Shown piece by piece: positions 26,108-34,698 of a stretch of 42,096 bases of DNA. Under the pieces are notes generated by a model, which saw only the letters and a list, made by a program, of their open reading frames with translations, was not told the origin of the DNA and did no database searches. Each line of letters starts with the position of its first letter. Position 1 is the first letter of the stretch. This DNA comes from Tannerellaceae bacterium (lineage in GTDB: Bacteria > Bacteroidota > Bacteroidia > Bacteroidales > Tannerellaceae), in the NCBI GenBank assembly GCA_031280435.1, contig JAITGS010000133.1, positions 1 to 42,096 on the forward strand, written 5' to 3'. A program made the position numbers and the translations under genes.

Positions 26108-26617
26108 ATGACAGTAACACTAAGCAATAATTGCCTCGGGAAATTGCTGTCGCCGGGTTATAACGTTGGGAAAACCTGCGAGATTTCGATTTGCGAAAAT
26201 GCGACGTCGCATTTTCTTGCGAGATTTAGCTTCGTTAAAAACTGTCATAGGGAAAGCTTGCGAGATTCCGATTCGTTAAAAACTGTCATAAGGAAAGCTT
26301 GCGAGATTTCGATTTGCGAAAATGCGACGTCGCACAAGCTTGCGAGATTTAGATTCGTTAAAAACTGTCATAGGGAAAGCTTGCGAGAATTTGATTCGTT
26401 AAAAACCGTCATAAGGAAAGTTTGCGAGATTTCGATTCTCGAAAAAGCGACGTCGCACAAGCTTGCGGGAAATAAATTCACGAAAAAGCGATGTCGCACG
26501 AGCTTGCGGGAATTTGATTCACGAAAAAGCGACGTCGCACGAGCTTGCGGGAAAATCTCTTTCAGGGGCTTCGCCTTATTTTCAAACATTTCATTTTCAA
26601 TATTAATCCTCAACTAA
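26108..26617 (+). CDS. Repeat ORF filling the rnfE-rnfA gap
   Basis: An open frame of 169 codons that I do not recognise. Its ATG is 8 bp after the rnfE stop and its TAA ends 1 bp before the rnfA ATG, so it nearly fills the gap. It reads array C: three 41-residue repeats beginning CEISICENATSH, later containing KNCHRESLR and KTVIRK. The 41-nt unit is not divisible by 3, but the higher-order unit of 123 bp gives exactly 41 codons. There is no signal peptide or known domain. It could be a translated protein, or an open frame kept so that ribosomes cross the array, or chance. Confidence 0.3.
   Translation: MTVTLSNNCLGKLLSPGYNVGKTCEISICENATSHFLARFSFVKNCHRESLRDSDSLKTVIRKACEISICENATSHKLARFRFVKNCHRESLREFDSLKTVIRKVCEISILEKATSHKLAGNKFTKKRCRTSLREFDSRKSDVARACGKISFRGFALFSNISFSILILN
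26178..26571. repeat. Array C: 41-bp units in A-B-B higher-order pattern
   Basis: Units start every 41 bp from 26178 to 26547 (nine full, one partial). All begin GCGAGA or GCGGGA and most end AAGCTT, but the middle is one of two types. Type A has TGCGACGTCGCA (a perfect palindrome, extended in unit 1 to AAAATGCGACGTCGCATTTT); type B has AACTGTCATARGGAAAG. The order is A B B A B B A A A, so a 123-bp higher-order repeat occurs twice before an A-only tail. The array lies within the rnf operon and is presumably transcribed. Confidence 0.95.
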
Positions 26618-26618
26618 T

Positions 26619-27191
26619 ATGGAGTATATACTGATATTTATTGCTGCCGTCTTCGTCAACAACATCGTCCTGTCGCAGTTTCTGGGGATATGCCCCTTCC
26701 TTGGCGTATCGAAGAAAACCGAAACGGCCTTAGGCATGGGCGGAGCCGTCACCTTCGTGATGACGATAGCCGTCATTGTTACATTTTTGATACAGCGCTT
26801 CCTGCTCGAACGCTTCGGGCTCGGCTTTATGCAGACCATAGTTTTTATACTGGTGATAGCCGCGCTGGTGCAGATGCTGGAAATGATTCTGAAGAAGATA
26901 GCTCCGGCTCTTTATCAAGCTCTGGGAGTATACCTGCCGCTGATTACGACCAACTGCGCCGTGCTTGGCGTGGCCATACTCGTCATACAGAAGGACTACA
27001 ATCTGCTGCAATCCGTCATCTTTGCCGTATCAAACGCCGTGGGATTCGCCCTGGCCATGACTATCTTCGCCGGCATACGCGAGCAACTGGCCCTGACGCG
27101 CATACCCCGCGCAATGCAAGGAACGCCCATAGCGCTGCTTACGGCCGGACTGCTTGCCATGGCTTTCATGGGCTTTTCGGGAATAGTATGA
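26619..27191 (+). CDS. rnfA: Rnf complex membrane subunit A
   Basis: A 190-residue polytopic subunit, partner of RnfE around the membrane Fe-S centre. Typical blocks are FVNNIVLSQFLGICPFLGVSKK, LPLITTNCAVLGVA and GIREQLALTRIPRAMQGTPIALL. About six membrane segments. The ATG is separated from rnfE by array C, but the gene is intact and in the same direction. Confidence 0.96.
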   Translation: MEYILIFIAAVFVNNIVLSQFLGICPFLGVSKKTETALGMGGAVTFVMTIAVIVTFLIQRFLLERFGLGFMQTIVFILVIAALVQMLEMILKKIAPALYQALGVYLPLITTNCAVLGVAILVIQKDYNLLQSVIFAVSNAVGFALAMTIFAGIREQLALTRIPRAMQGTPIALLTAGLLAMAFMGFSGIV

Positions 27192-27233
27192 CATCCTTAG
27201 CCTAAAAACATTCACCTCGCAATAAAACAATTC

Positions 27234-28259
27234 ATGAAAAAGATTTTGGTAACAGGCGGAACCGGCTATATAGGTTCGCACACGGTTGTCGAACTTCAGG
27301 CAGCCGGCTATGACGTAATTATCATTGATAATTTATCGAACTCAAACGAAAGCGTAGTTGACGGCATTGAGCGAATATCGGGGATACGACCCCTCTTCGT
27401 TCGCCTCGACTGCAACGATACGGACGGCCTGCGCAGCCTCTTTACGGCCCATCCCGGCATCTGCGGGATAATACACTTTGCCGCAAGCAAAGCCGTGGGC
27501 GAATCGGTGCGGCTGCCGTTGATGTACTATCGAAATAATATAGTGACGCTGCTCAACCTGCTGGAGCTGATGCAGGAGTTCGGCGTCGAAGGCATAGTGT
27601 TCTCATCCTCCTGCACGGTGTACGGCCAGCCCGACCTGCTGCCCGTTACGGAAGACGCTCCGGTGAAGCCGGCCATGTCGCCCTACGGCAATACCAAGCA
27701 AATCAGCGAGGAGATAATCCGCGACGCTATCCATGCCGGGCTGCCCTTCCGGGCCGTCATCCTTAGATACTTCAATCCGATCGGAGCCCATCCGAGCGCC
27801 GAGATAGGCGAGCTGCCAAACGGAGTGCCTCAGAACTTGGTGCCGTTCATCACCCAGACCGCCGCCGGCATACGGCCAGAACTCCAGGTCTTCGGCAGCG
27901 ATTACGATACCCCCGACGGCTCCTGCATACGCGACTACATCAACGTGGTAGACCTCTCCAAAGCTCACGTCACAGCCATGAACCGCATGCTGGAGAACAA
28001 GTCGGACCAGCCCATGGAGACCTTCAACCTCGGTACCGGACGCGGCCTCACCGTGCTGGAGCTCATCAATGCCTTCGAGCAGAGCACCGGCGTGAAGGTG
28101 CCCTACCGCATAGTAGGCCGTCGCGAAGGCGACATCGAAAAGGTATGGGCCAATCCCGAACATGCCAACAAGGTGCTGGGCTGGACAGCGCAGACCTCCG
28201 TGGAGGACACCCTCATCTCGGCCTGGAAGTGGCAGCAGAAACTCGGACGGCAACAGTAA
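27234..28259 (+). CDS. galE: UDP-glucose 4-epimerase
   Basis: A 341-residue short-chain dehydrogenase-type enzyme that interconverts UDP-glucose and UDP-galactose. The NAD-binding GGTGYIGSH (8-16), the catalytic SSSCTVYG region, and Tyr151/Lys155 in SPYGNTK are all present, followed by ILRYFNPIGAHPSAEIGE, the family signature. It lies 42 bp after rnfA and 14 bp before the next gene, so it may be carried on the rnf transcript. Confidence 0.96.
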   Translation: MKKILVTGGTGYIGSHTVVELQAAGYDVIIIDNLSNSNESVVDGIERISGIRPLFVRLDCNDTDGLRSLFTAHPGICGIIHFAASKAVGESVRLPLMYYRNNIVTLLNLLELMQEFGVEGIVFSSSCTVYGQPDLLPVTEDAPVKPAMSPYGNTKQISEEIIRDAIHAGLPFRAVILRYFNPIGAHPSAEIGELPNGVPQNLVPFITQTAAGIRPELQVFGSDYDTPDGSCIRDYINVVDLSKAHVTAMNRMLENKSDQPMETFNLGTGRGLTVLELINAFEQSTGVKVPYRIVGRREGDIEKVWANPEHANKVLGWTAQTSVEDTLISAWKWQQKLGRQQ

Positions 28260-28273
28260 AATACTATTAGAGT

Positions 28274-29848
28274 ATGGCTAAACGAGAAGTCCGCTTTTTC
28301 AATAAGACCGGCCCCTGTAATCCCGACGACCATTACATGCTTCCGCCGGAAGATCGCCTCGTCGGCGCACAGCTCCGGCGATACATTCGCGACAAACTGT
28401 ACTGGGTGCTTCACGCCCCTCGGCAAACAGGCAAAACCACTTTTTTGCATAGCTGGATGAGGCAGATTAACAAAGAAGGCAAGGCTGTGGCCTGCTACGT
28501 CAGTGTTGAAGCCTGCCAGGGGATAGAGAGCATTGAAGACGGCATGATGACCATCTGCAATGCAATACAATTCTATGCCACAGCCTTCGATCTTCCGGTA
28601 CCGGCGGCCGATGATAGCACGGGCCCCTTGTCTGACCTTAGCGTTATGGTGAGTAATTGGGCAAAGCTTGTTGCTCCCAAGCCGCTGATATTACTTTTCG
28701 ACGAAGTTGATGTATTGCAGGGGCCTCCTTTGATTAGCTTTCTGCGTTTGCTGCGTAGCGGCTTCGCATCCCGCGGAGTTGGCCGTTTCCCCGAATCTAT
28801 CGCTTTGGTCGGCATACATGATGCGAAAGATTATGTTACAGATGGCAAAGGAGATGTTGAGGCGAACTGGCCACCATTTAATATCAAAGCCGATTCTGTG
28901 ATATTATCGAACTTCAGTAAGGAAGATATGGCCAAGCTTTTTGCCCAGCGAACTGCAGAGACAGGCCAGCAGATCACTCCCGAAGCCTTGGAATATGCTT
29001 ACGAGCTCTCGCAGGGACAGCCCTGGATAGTCAATTCCCTTTTCGGGCGAGCCGTCATGCGCGTCTTGCACGAAGACAATTACGAGACCGTAACCGTCGA
29101 ACACCTCAAGGAAGCCCGCGCTCAGATGCTCGAAGCTCGCGAAACTCATCTCGACGCTCTCGGAGTACGCCTGCGCGATCAGAGGATCAAGCGCGTCATA
29201 CAGTCTATTATCACGGGCGATACCGATCCTACGCTCGGCAGGATGGATCCGGACGTAGAGCTGGCCATAGACCTCGGCCTGATCGGCTGGGACAAGGAGA
29301 ACGGATTCAAGATAGCCAATCCGCTCTACGAGGAGCTTCTCACCCGCTATCTCAACTCCGGCTATCACGATTCGCTGCCTCCGCCATCCTCATGGAAGTG
29401 GCAAAAGCCCGACGGAACGCTCGACATGGACAGCCTGCTCAGCGAGTTTCAGCGATTCTGGCGTCGCCATTCCGACATCTGGGAGCAGAAAGCCGACTAC
29501 ACGGAAGCCTTCCCCCACCTGCTGTTGATGGCCTTCCTCCAGCGTATCACCAACGGCGAAGGCTATATCGATCGCGAATACGCAGCCGGACGCGGACGCC
29601 TCGACCTATCCATAGAATACCGCGGGCAGCGTTTTATCATAGAGATAAAGCTCGTTCATTACTACGAAACATCAGACGAAGTACGCGAAGAAGGTCTGGA
29701 GCAAATCCGTGCCTATCGCGATAAATTCACCCCCGCGCCGCCCGCCTATCTATTAATCTTCGACCGACGGCCGGAGGCTAAGCAGCGCCCATGGAGCGAC
29801 CGCTTGAGCCGCACGCAGGAAGACGACCTCACCATTCTCACACTATGA
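28274..29848 (+). CDS. ATPase fused to a PD-(D/E)XK nuclease domain
   Basis: A 524-residue two-part protein. The N-terminal P-loop ATPase shows Walker A APRQTGKTT (48-56, Lys54) and Walker B ILLFDEVD (139-146, Asp143/Glu144), followed by a helical middle with a winged-helix-like part (about 320-365). The C-terminus has a PD-(D/E)XK core, GRLDLSIEYRGQRFIIEIKL, with Asp444, Glu457 and Lys459. Such ATPase-nuclease proteins are common in Bacteroidetes, and their role is unproven; defence or DNA repair is plausible. Its stop overlaps the sulP start by 4 bp (ATGA). Confidence 0.85.
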   Translation: MAKREVRFFNKTGPCNPDDHYMLPPEDRLVGAQLRRYIRDKLYWVLHAPRQTGKTTFLHSWMRQINKEGKAVACYVSVEACQGIESIEDGMMTICNAIQFYATAFDLPVPAADDSTGPLSDLSVMVSNWAKLVAPKPLILLFDEVDVLQGPPLISFLRLLRSGFASRGVGRFPESIALVGIHDAKDYVTDGKGDVEANWPPFNIKADSVILSNFSKEDMAKLFAQRTAETGQQITPEALEYAYELSQGQPWIVNSLFGRAVMRVLHEDNYETVTVEHLKEARAQMLEARETHLDALGVRLRDQRIKRVIQSIITGDTDPTLGRMDPDVELAIDLGLIGWDKENGFKIANPLYEELLTRYLNSGYHDSLPPPSSWKWQKPDGTLDMDSLLSEFQRFWRRHSDIWEQKADYTEAFPHLLLMAFLQRITNGEGYIDREYAAGRGRLDLSIEYRGQRFIIEIKLVHYYETSDEVREEGLEQIRAYRDKFTPAPPAYLLIFDRRPEAKQRPWSDRLSRTQEDDLTILTL

Positions 29849-31521
29849 AGAACAGCATAGACTTTCATCCGCGCATACTCTCTACGCTCCGCAACTATTC
29901 TAAGGAGCGATTCCTCGCCGACCTCATGTCCGGAACCATAGTCGGCATCGTAGCGCTGCCGCTTGCCATAGCCTTCGGGATAGCATCCGGAGTAACGCCC
30001 GAACAGGGACTGATCACCGCCATCATAGGCGGCTTCATCGTATCCCTGCTCGGCGGAAGCAACGTGCAGATAGGCGGGCCTACCGGAGCCTTTATTGTCA
30101 TAGTCTACGGCATCATACGCAACTACGGAATCGAGGGCCTGGCAATAGCCACCGTCATGGCCGGAGTTATGCTTGTCGTTATGGGAGCGCTCAAGCTCGG
30201 AGCCATCATCAAGTTCATCCCGTACCCCATAGTCGTAGGATTCACGAGCGGCATTGCCCTCACCATCTTTACCACCCAGATAAAAGATTTGTTTGGCCTT
30301 GATGTGAAGGAGATGCCCGCAGACTTCATCTCGAAATGGGCGCTCTACTTCGAGAACATCGGCTCCGCACAGCTGTGGCCCCTGCTCGTAGGACTGCTCA
30401 GCATAGCCCTGATAGTATTTGCGCCCAGGTTCTCCAAGAAGATACCCGGCTCGCTTGTGGCGATAGTAGTGATGACGCTTGCCGTCTTCCTCATGCGACG
30501 CTATTTGGGAGTAGAGTCGATTGAAACCATAGGCGATCGCTTCGAGCTCAAGCCGCTGCTGCCTCAGCCGCAAAGTATTCCCTTCAACATGGAAACCATA
30601 AACCGATTGCTGCCCGCGGCCTTCACCATAGCAATGCTGGGAGCCATAGAATCGCTGCTCTCCGCCACCGTAGCCGACGGAGCTACGGGCGACAAGCATC
30701 ACTCCAACACGGAGCTGATAGCACAAGGAGCAGCCAACATCATAGTGCCAATCTTCGGAGGCATACCCGTCACCGGAGCTATCGCCCGCACTATGACCAA
30801 CATCAACAACGGAGGACGCTCGCCCGTATCCGGACTGATACATGCCGTAGTGCTGCTGCTCATACTCCTCTGTCTCGGACGGCTTACGCAATACATTCCT
30901 ATGGCCTGCCTTGCCGGAGTGCTCGTCATGGTGTCATACAACATGAGCGAATGGCGCACCTTCCGATCGCTCCTCAAGAACCCCAAAAGCGACGTATCGG
31001 TGCTGCTCGTAACCTTCTTCCTCACCGTCATCTTCGACCTTACGATAGCCATAGAGATAGGCCTGCTCATCGCCATGTTCCTCTTCATGCGACGCATCAC
31101 CGAGACCTCCAGCGTATCCGTAGTCCGCGACGTAATAGACCTCTCCAAAGACAGCGAAGCCCCTCAGGAAGACGAAAAGCTCGTCATTCCGAGAGGCGTG
31201 GAGGTATACGAAATAGACGGCCCCTTCTTCTTCGGCATTGCCAGCAAGTTCGACGGCGTTATGCATAGCCTCGGCGACAAGCCCCGGGTGCGCATCATAC
31301 GCATGCGCAAGGTACCCTTTATGGATTCCACCGGCCTGCATAACCTCGAAAGCCTTTTGCGCCTGTCCCGCGACGAGCACATACGCCTCATCCTCTCCGG
31401 CGTCAACCAAAAAGTGCGCGACATGCTGTTCAAGGCCGGATTCAACCTCAAGATAGGAGAGGAAAACATTTGCAGTAATATTCACGAAGCACTTGCCATA
31501 GCTGCCCGAAGCTTAGAGTGA
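29845..31521 (+). CDS. SulP-family anion transporter with STAS domain
   Basis: A 558-residue SLC26/SulP permease: a membrane domain of about 12-14 segments (about 20-420) with GTIVGIVALPLAIAFGIASGVTPEQGL and GGSNVQIGGPTGAF, then a cytosolic STAS domain (about 455-550) with VYEIDGPFFFGIA and FMDSTGLHNLE. Substrates in the family include sulfate and bicarbonate; the sequence does not decide. The start at 29845 overlaps the ATPase-nuclease stop; the longer frame reads back into that gene. Confidence 0.92.
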   Translation: MKNSIDFHPRILSTLRNYSKERFLADLMSGTIVGIVALPLAIAFGIASGVTPEQGLITAIIGGFIVSLLGGSNVQIGGPTGAFIVIVYGIIRNYGIEGLAIATVMAGVMLVVMGALKLGAIIKFIPYPIVVGFTSGIALTIFTTQIKDLFGLDVKEMPADFISKWALYFENIGSAQLWPLLVGLLSIALIVFAPRFSKKIPGSLVAIVVMTLAVFLMRRYLGVESIETIGDRFELKPLLPQPQSIPFNMETINRLLPAAFTIAMLGAIESLLSATVADGATGDKHHSNTELIAQGAANIIVPIFGGIPVTGAIARTMTNINNGGRSPVSGLIHAVVLLLILLCLGRLTQYIPMACLAGVLVMVSYNMSEWRTFRSLLKNPKSDVSVLLVTFFLTVIFDLTIAIEIGLLIAMFLFMRRITETSSVSVVRDVIDLSKDSEAPQEDEKLVIPRGVEVYEIDGPFFFGIASKFDGVMHSLGDKPRVRIIRMRKVPFMDSTGLHNLESLLRLSRDEHIRLILSGVNQKVRDMLFKAGFNLKIGEENICSNIHEALAIAARSLE

Positions 31522-31563
31522 GGCCAACTCCCTGAGACCGGGCGGCTACGGCGCCGCGCTATC

Positions 31564-32256
31564 TTACAGCCTGCCCGCGTCGGCGTAGCTGTAATATGAA
31601 TTATCGGCTATGATCAGATGGTCGATCAGCTTCATGTTTATCAGCTCGGCAGCCTCCTTCACCCTCATGGTGAGGCGGTCGTCATGAACGCTGGGCGTCT
31701 TTTTCCCCGAAGGATGATTGTGGCACATGATGATGCCGCTGGCCAGGGCGTGCAGGGCGGCTTGCAATATAAGTCTGAGGTCGACGCTCGTTTCGGCGAG
31801 GCCTCCACGGCTGATCTGGGTTTTACCCACGACTACGGAGGCCGAGTTAGTGAATGCAAGCCACAGCTCCTCGTGGGGCAGGTCGCAGAGGTGGTGGAAG
31901 AAAAGGCTGTGCACGTCGCGGCTGGTGGATATGGCAGTCTTGCGGCTACTCGCGCAAACAGCCCTCCGCCGGCCGAGCTCGAGTGCGGCGGCAATAGTGA
32001 TAGCCTTGGCCTCGCCTATACCCTTGAACGATGAAGCCAGCTCGCCGACAGACCGTTTCCCAAGCTCGTTGAGGTTATTGCCGGCAGCATGCAGTATGCG
32101 TTGAGACAGTTGCACGGCCGTTTCTTCGCGCGTGCCCGTTCCTATGATAATAGCAAGGAGCTCGGCGTCGCTCAGGGCCGATGCTCCTTTGATTATCATC
32201 TTCTCGCGAGGGCGATCTTCCGTCGCCCATTCTTTTATAGGTAAATGGGGATTCAC
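31564..32256 (-). CDS. radC: RadC-family JAB-domain protein, GTG start
   Basis: A 230-residue protein with an N-terminal helix-hairpin-helix region (GASALSDAELLAIIIGTGT) and a C-terminal JAB/JAMM metal site, HNHPSGKKTPSVHDDRLT. Despite the name, its role in DNA repair is unproven. The start is GTG at 32256, because the conserved N-terminus IKEWATEDRPREK would be lost from the first ATG. It lies 33 bp after efp on the same strand and converges on sulP with a 42-bp gap. Confidence 0.92.
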   Translation of the reverse strand: MNPHLPIKEWATEDRPREKMIIKGASALSDAELLAIIIGTGTREETAVQLSQRILHAAGNNLNELGKRSVGELASSFKGIGEAKAITIAAALELGRRRAVCASSRKTAISTSRDVHSLFFHHLCDLPHEELWLAFTNSASVVVGKTQISRGGLAETSVDLRLILQAALHALASGIIMCHNHPSGKKTPSVHDDRLTMRVKEAAELINMKLIDHLIIADNSYYSYADAGRL

Positions 32257-32289
32257 AGTTAAGGTTTGATATAATACGGCGGAGCTATC

Positions 32290-32856
32290 TCATTCGCGGA
32301 TGCGGCCCACGTAAGCCCCGTTGCGCGTATCTATTTCGATCTTCTCACCTACGCTGATAAACAGAGGCACGCGGACTTCGGCGCCCGTCTCCACCGTAGC
32401 CGGCTTCAGAGTGTTGGTCGCCGTATCGCCCTTCATGCCGGGCTCGGTGTAGGTCACTTCCAGAATCACGTGCGCCGGCAGTTCGCATGTCAGGATCGTC
32501 TCGGATGCGGCATGCACCATAGCCTCAACCACAGCGCCCTCCTTCAGAAATTCCACTCCGTTTATACCTTCGCCGGCTATGCTGATTTGCTCAAAGGTTT
32601 CGGGATGCATAAAGTTGTAGCCCATGTCGTCTTTGTACAGGTATTGGTAGGGTCGCCTTTCTATGCGCACCTCGTCGACTTTCACGCCGGAGTTCCATGT
32701 TTTGTCTATAACCCGTCCGCTCGTAACGCTTTTGAGTTTGGTGCGAACGAAAGCCGGGCCCTTGCCTGGTTTTACGTGTAGAAATTCAACGATGAAATAA
32801 TATGTTCCGTCAATATCGAGGCACATTCCGTTCTTGAAATCAGCAGTTGTTGCCAT
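32290..32856 (-). CDS. efp: Elongation factor P
   Basis: EF-P relieves ribosome stalling at polyproline. Its 188 residues form the usual three beta domains: a KOW-like N-terminus with [16 protein letters not shown] (modifiable Lys32), a middle OB fold (about 65-125) and a C-terminal OB fold ending in [16 protein letters not shown]. It has a complete promoter upstream and precedes radC. Confidence 0.96.
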   Translation of the reverse strand: MATTADFKNGMCLDIDGTYYFIVEFLHVKPGKGPAFVRTKLKSVTSGRVIDKTWNSGVKVDEVRIERRPYQYLYKDDMGYNFMHPETFEQISIAGEGINGVEFLKEGAVVEAMVHAASETILTCELPAHVILEVTYTEPGMKGDTATNTLKPATVETGAEVRVPLFISVGEKIEIDTRNGAYVGRIRE

Positions 32857-32909
32857 GTAATAAATATTTGATTTGGGGGTGAATAATATAATTTGTTTTA
32901 ATTAGGCGG

Positions 32910-32941
32910 CAAAGTTAGCCCGGAAGTTCTAATGATGCAAA
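32910..32941 (-). promoter_or_regulatory. Sigma-ABfr-type promoter of efp-radC
   Basis: On the minus strand TTTG (plus positions 32938-32941) is followed after 20 bp by TAACTTTG (32910-32917), an exact match to both boxes with good spacing. Transcription would start near 32903, about 46 nt before the efp ATG. Confidence 0.75.
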
Positions 32942-33112
32942 TGCTTCACCGGCGGGTCGTACAGCCTTGCAGGGATTTTGAGTCGAACATATTCGCCCCC
33001 CACGAGCCTCCTGTTATTGCAGATTTATTATATGTGGGAGGATTGTAGGGGGTAAATGTGTCAAAAGTAATTCATGCAAATTGGAGGCGATTAAAAAAGC
33101 GAGGGGGAGGGG

Positions 33113-33195
33113 TCAAAAGTAATTCCGCCTGCCCAAATAGGTCATTCCCGCCTTCGCGGGAATGACCCGCGTGGGCAGGCGGAAATTCCTTTTGA
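33113..33195. repeat. Nested-dyad element with REP-like core
   Basis: The core hairpin is GGTCATTCCCGC, loop CTTC, GCGGGAATGACC (33140-33167). Around it TTCCGCCTGCCCA (33123-33135) pairs with TGGGCAGGCGGAA (33172-33184) about the same centre, and TCAAAAG/CTTTTGA forms the ends with a one-base offset. The left arm is almost the reverse complement of the right arm of the 19130-19315 element. The CATTCCCGC...GCGGGAATG core is a sequence type seen in dispersed repeats of many bacteria. The rest of 32857-33357 shows no gene. Confidence 0.85.
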
Positions 33196-33357
33196 GCACC
33201 CACTACCAAGCATGGTCAACCACAATCAGGGAACGCCTATATATATAATGTAGGGGTCCAAAAGTTGTGCCCGTCCGGCTTCGTCCGGGCAGAGCTTTGT
33301 GCGCAGAGATATGCACAATGGCAATAATCACTGTTCACAAATAAACCTCTGCAAGGC

Positions 33358-33387
33358 TTTGTTTATTCCCGACATTCATTAATTTTG
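33358..33387 (+). promoter_or_regulatory. Sigma-ABfr-type promoter of the poly-C ORF
   Basis: TTTG (33358-33361), 18 bp, then TAATTTTG (33380-33387): both boxes match and the spacing is right. Transcription should start near 33394, and AAAGGA (33402-33407) lies before ATG 33414 as a plausible ribosome-binding site. The transcript would run into array D. Confidence 0.7.
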
Positions 33388-33413
33388 CCGGCAATAAATT
33401 CCAAAGGACGACA

Positions 33414-33644
33414 ATGAATTCTTCTAGTAATAACTTTCTGAAAGAAATGACCACACCGGCAGTTCCGGAGCAGCCTCTTTACCGTTCCCCCCCCCCCACG
33501 AAAAATGTAAACATTTTCTTTCCTTTACACCGGATTAGCACACAACAAACGTTATGTTCAGGCCCTCAGGCAGTCGTTGAGCGAGCAACGTCGCGAGCGG
33601 CGCTCCTCCAAGCCACGGCCTGTACATTCCAACCTCAAAAATAG
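33414..33644 (+). CDS. Small ORF with an 11-C homopolymer tract
   Basis: A 76-residue ORF that I do not recognise, supported by a full promoter and a purine-rich ribosome-binding site. It starts MNSSSNNFLKEMTTPAVPEQ. A run of eleven C (33487-33497) encodes SPPPT at about codons 25-29. Changing the tract by one or two bases ends the frame soon after: stops follow at 33508 and about 33535 in the other two frames. Its last codons enter the first unit of array D. It may be a phase-variable small gene, or the 5' remnant of a gene destroyed by the array. Confidence 0.35.
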   Translation: MNSSSNNFLKEMTTPAVPEQPLYRSPPPTKNVNIFFPLHRISTQQTLCSGPQAVVERATSRAALLQATACTFQPQK

Positions 33645-34023
33645 CACTGCAGGATCCGTCGCGAGCCATTCTAACCTTAGAACGGACTCAGCAAGATCCG
33701 CCTCAAGCCGTTCTAACCTTAGAACGGACTCAGCAGGATCCGTCGCAAGCCGTTCTAACGTTAGAACGGGCTCAATTTGGGCTGCCGCAAGCGATTTCAA
33801 CCTTAAAATCAGTGAAAATTGGGCCGTCCGAGGGCATTCCAAGGCTCAAAAAGCCTCCGAGAGCCCAAATTCAGGCGATTTGAACCTTAGAATTGCCTCC
33901 AAAAGGGCTGTTTCGGGCCATTCTAACGTTAGAACGGCTCGCGGCAGACCTCATTCAGACAATTCTAACCTTAGAATTGCCTCCGAAAAAACAGCTTTTT
34001 GCTTTTTTAACCAAAAAAGCGGA
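33626..34023. repeat. Array D: ten 42-bp units with covarying hairpins
   Basis: Ten positions spaced 42 bp (33626 to 34004) each carry a dyad around AAC[CG]TT or a drifted form. Clear examples are CCGTTCTAACGTTAGAACGG (33750-33769, fully palindromic), CAATTCTAACCTTAGAATTG (33960-33979) and GCTTTTTTAACCAAAAAAGC (34001-34020). Arm sequences differ between units while pairing is kept in the good copies; the units at 33626 and 33836 are degenerate. A 233-codon frame from TTG 33577 stays open through the array with 14-residue repeats (SNLRTDSAGS), but there is no independent sign that it is translated. Confidence 0.93.
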
Positions 34024-34698
34024 ACATTGCCTTATTGGGCAGCCCGCAAAACAGGCCATTTCCGTGCATGCGGGAAGCTCCGGTCGAAAAATGGGACGGA
34101 TAGAGATGCGTTCTTCTTAGTAGGATTAATGTTTTCGTTCCAACCTTCGATCGGAGATTCCCGTCTGCGCGGGCATGAGCTGCTTTGCGGGCCTTTATGC
34201 ATGAAAGAACCAAGGATAAAGTCCCTGCTGCCTGTCGGAGCTTTCCGCCGGCCGGGGAACAACTTACAAACCATTTGACAATTGAAAATAAGAGAGACAG
34301 AGGAAACTGTTAAATCATTGCGGGTGAACTGTTCGGGTGTTCGCGCAGCTCCTGCCGCATTGTTCCTCGCAATGATAACAGTTGTTGCACTCACTAAGAT
34401 TTCATTCTTTTTTTATTCTTCCGAACCGCGGCATCAATTGAGGCCGGCAAAGCTTGCGTTATTAAATTTCATTCTGCTTGCAAGCCGAGAGCGACTGCTG
34501 CGGTTCGGTTTTTTTTGTTCGGCACATAGCGGCCGGCCCGCATGAGTATGACTATTAACTATACACATATATATAAAGGCTTTCGCAGAGGCGGGGCCTG
34601 CCTTAAGAAGGGCAAAGACTCCGATTTCCCTAAACTCTATTTCGAGCCATGACAGAACCGCATTTCATTTGAATTTTGATTAATAATAGACAGCAAAG
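34024..34698. other. Gene-free stretch downstream of array D
   Basis: I see no convincing gene. A degenerate GATTCCCGTCTGCGCGGGCATGA-like REP core occurs near 34155-34177. Short open frames (for example 34282-34545) lack a promoter, ribosome-binding site or recognisable domain. Confidence 0.5.

Noticed and set aside
26178..26571. CRISPR array
   Set aside because: Units are contiguous 41-bp repeats of two types without unique spacers, and no cas genes are near. The same holds for the other arrays.
33577..34278. 233-codon ORF with 14-residue repeats through array D
   Set aside because: It starts with TTG, has no ribosome-binding site, and is open because 42 is a multiple of 3. The hairpin explanation fits better, though translation is not excluded.
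34282..34545. 87-codon ORF
   Set aside because: No promoter, ribosome-binding site or recognisable domain; composition is unlike the neighbouring genes.
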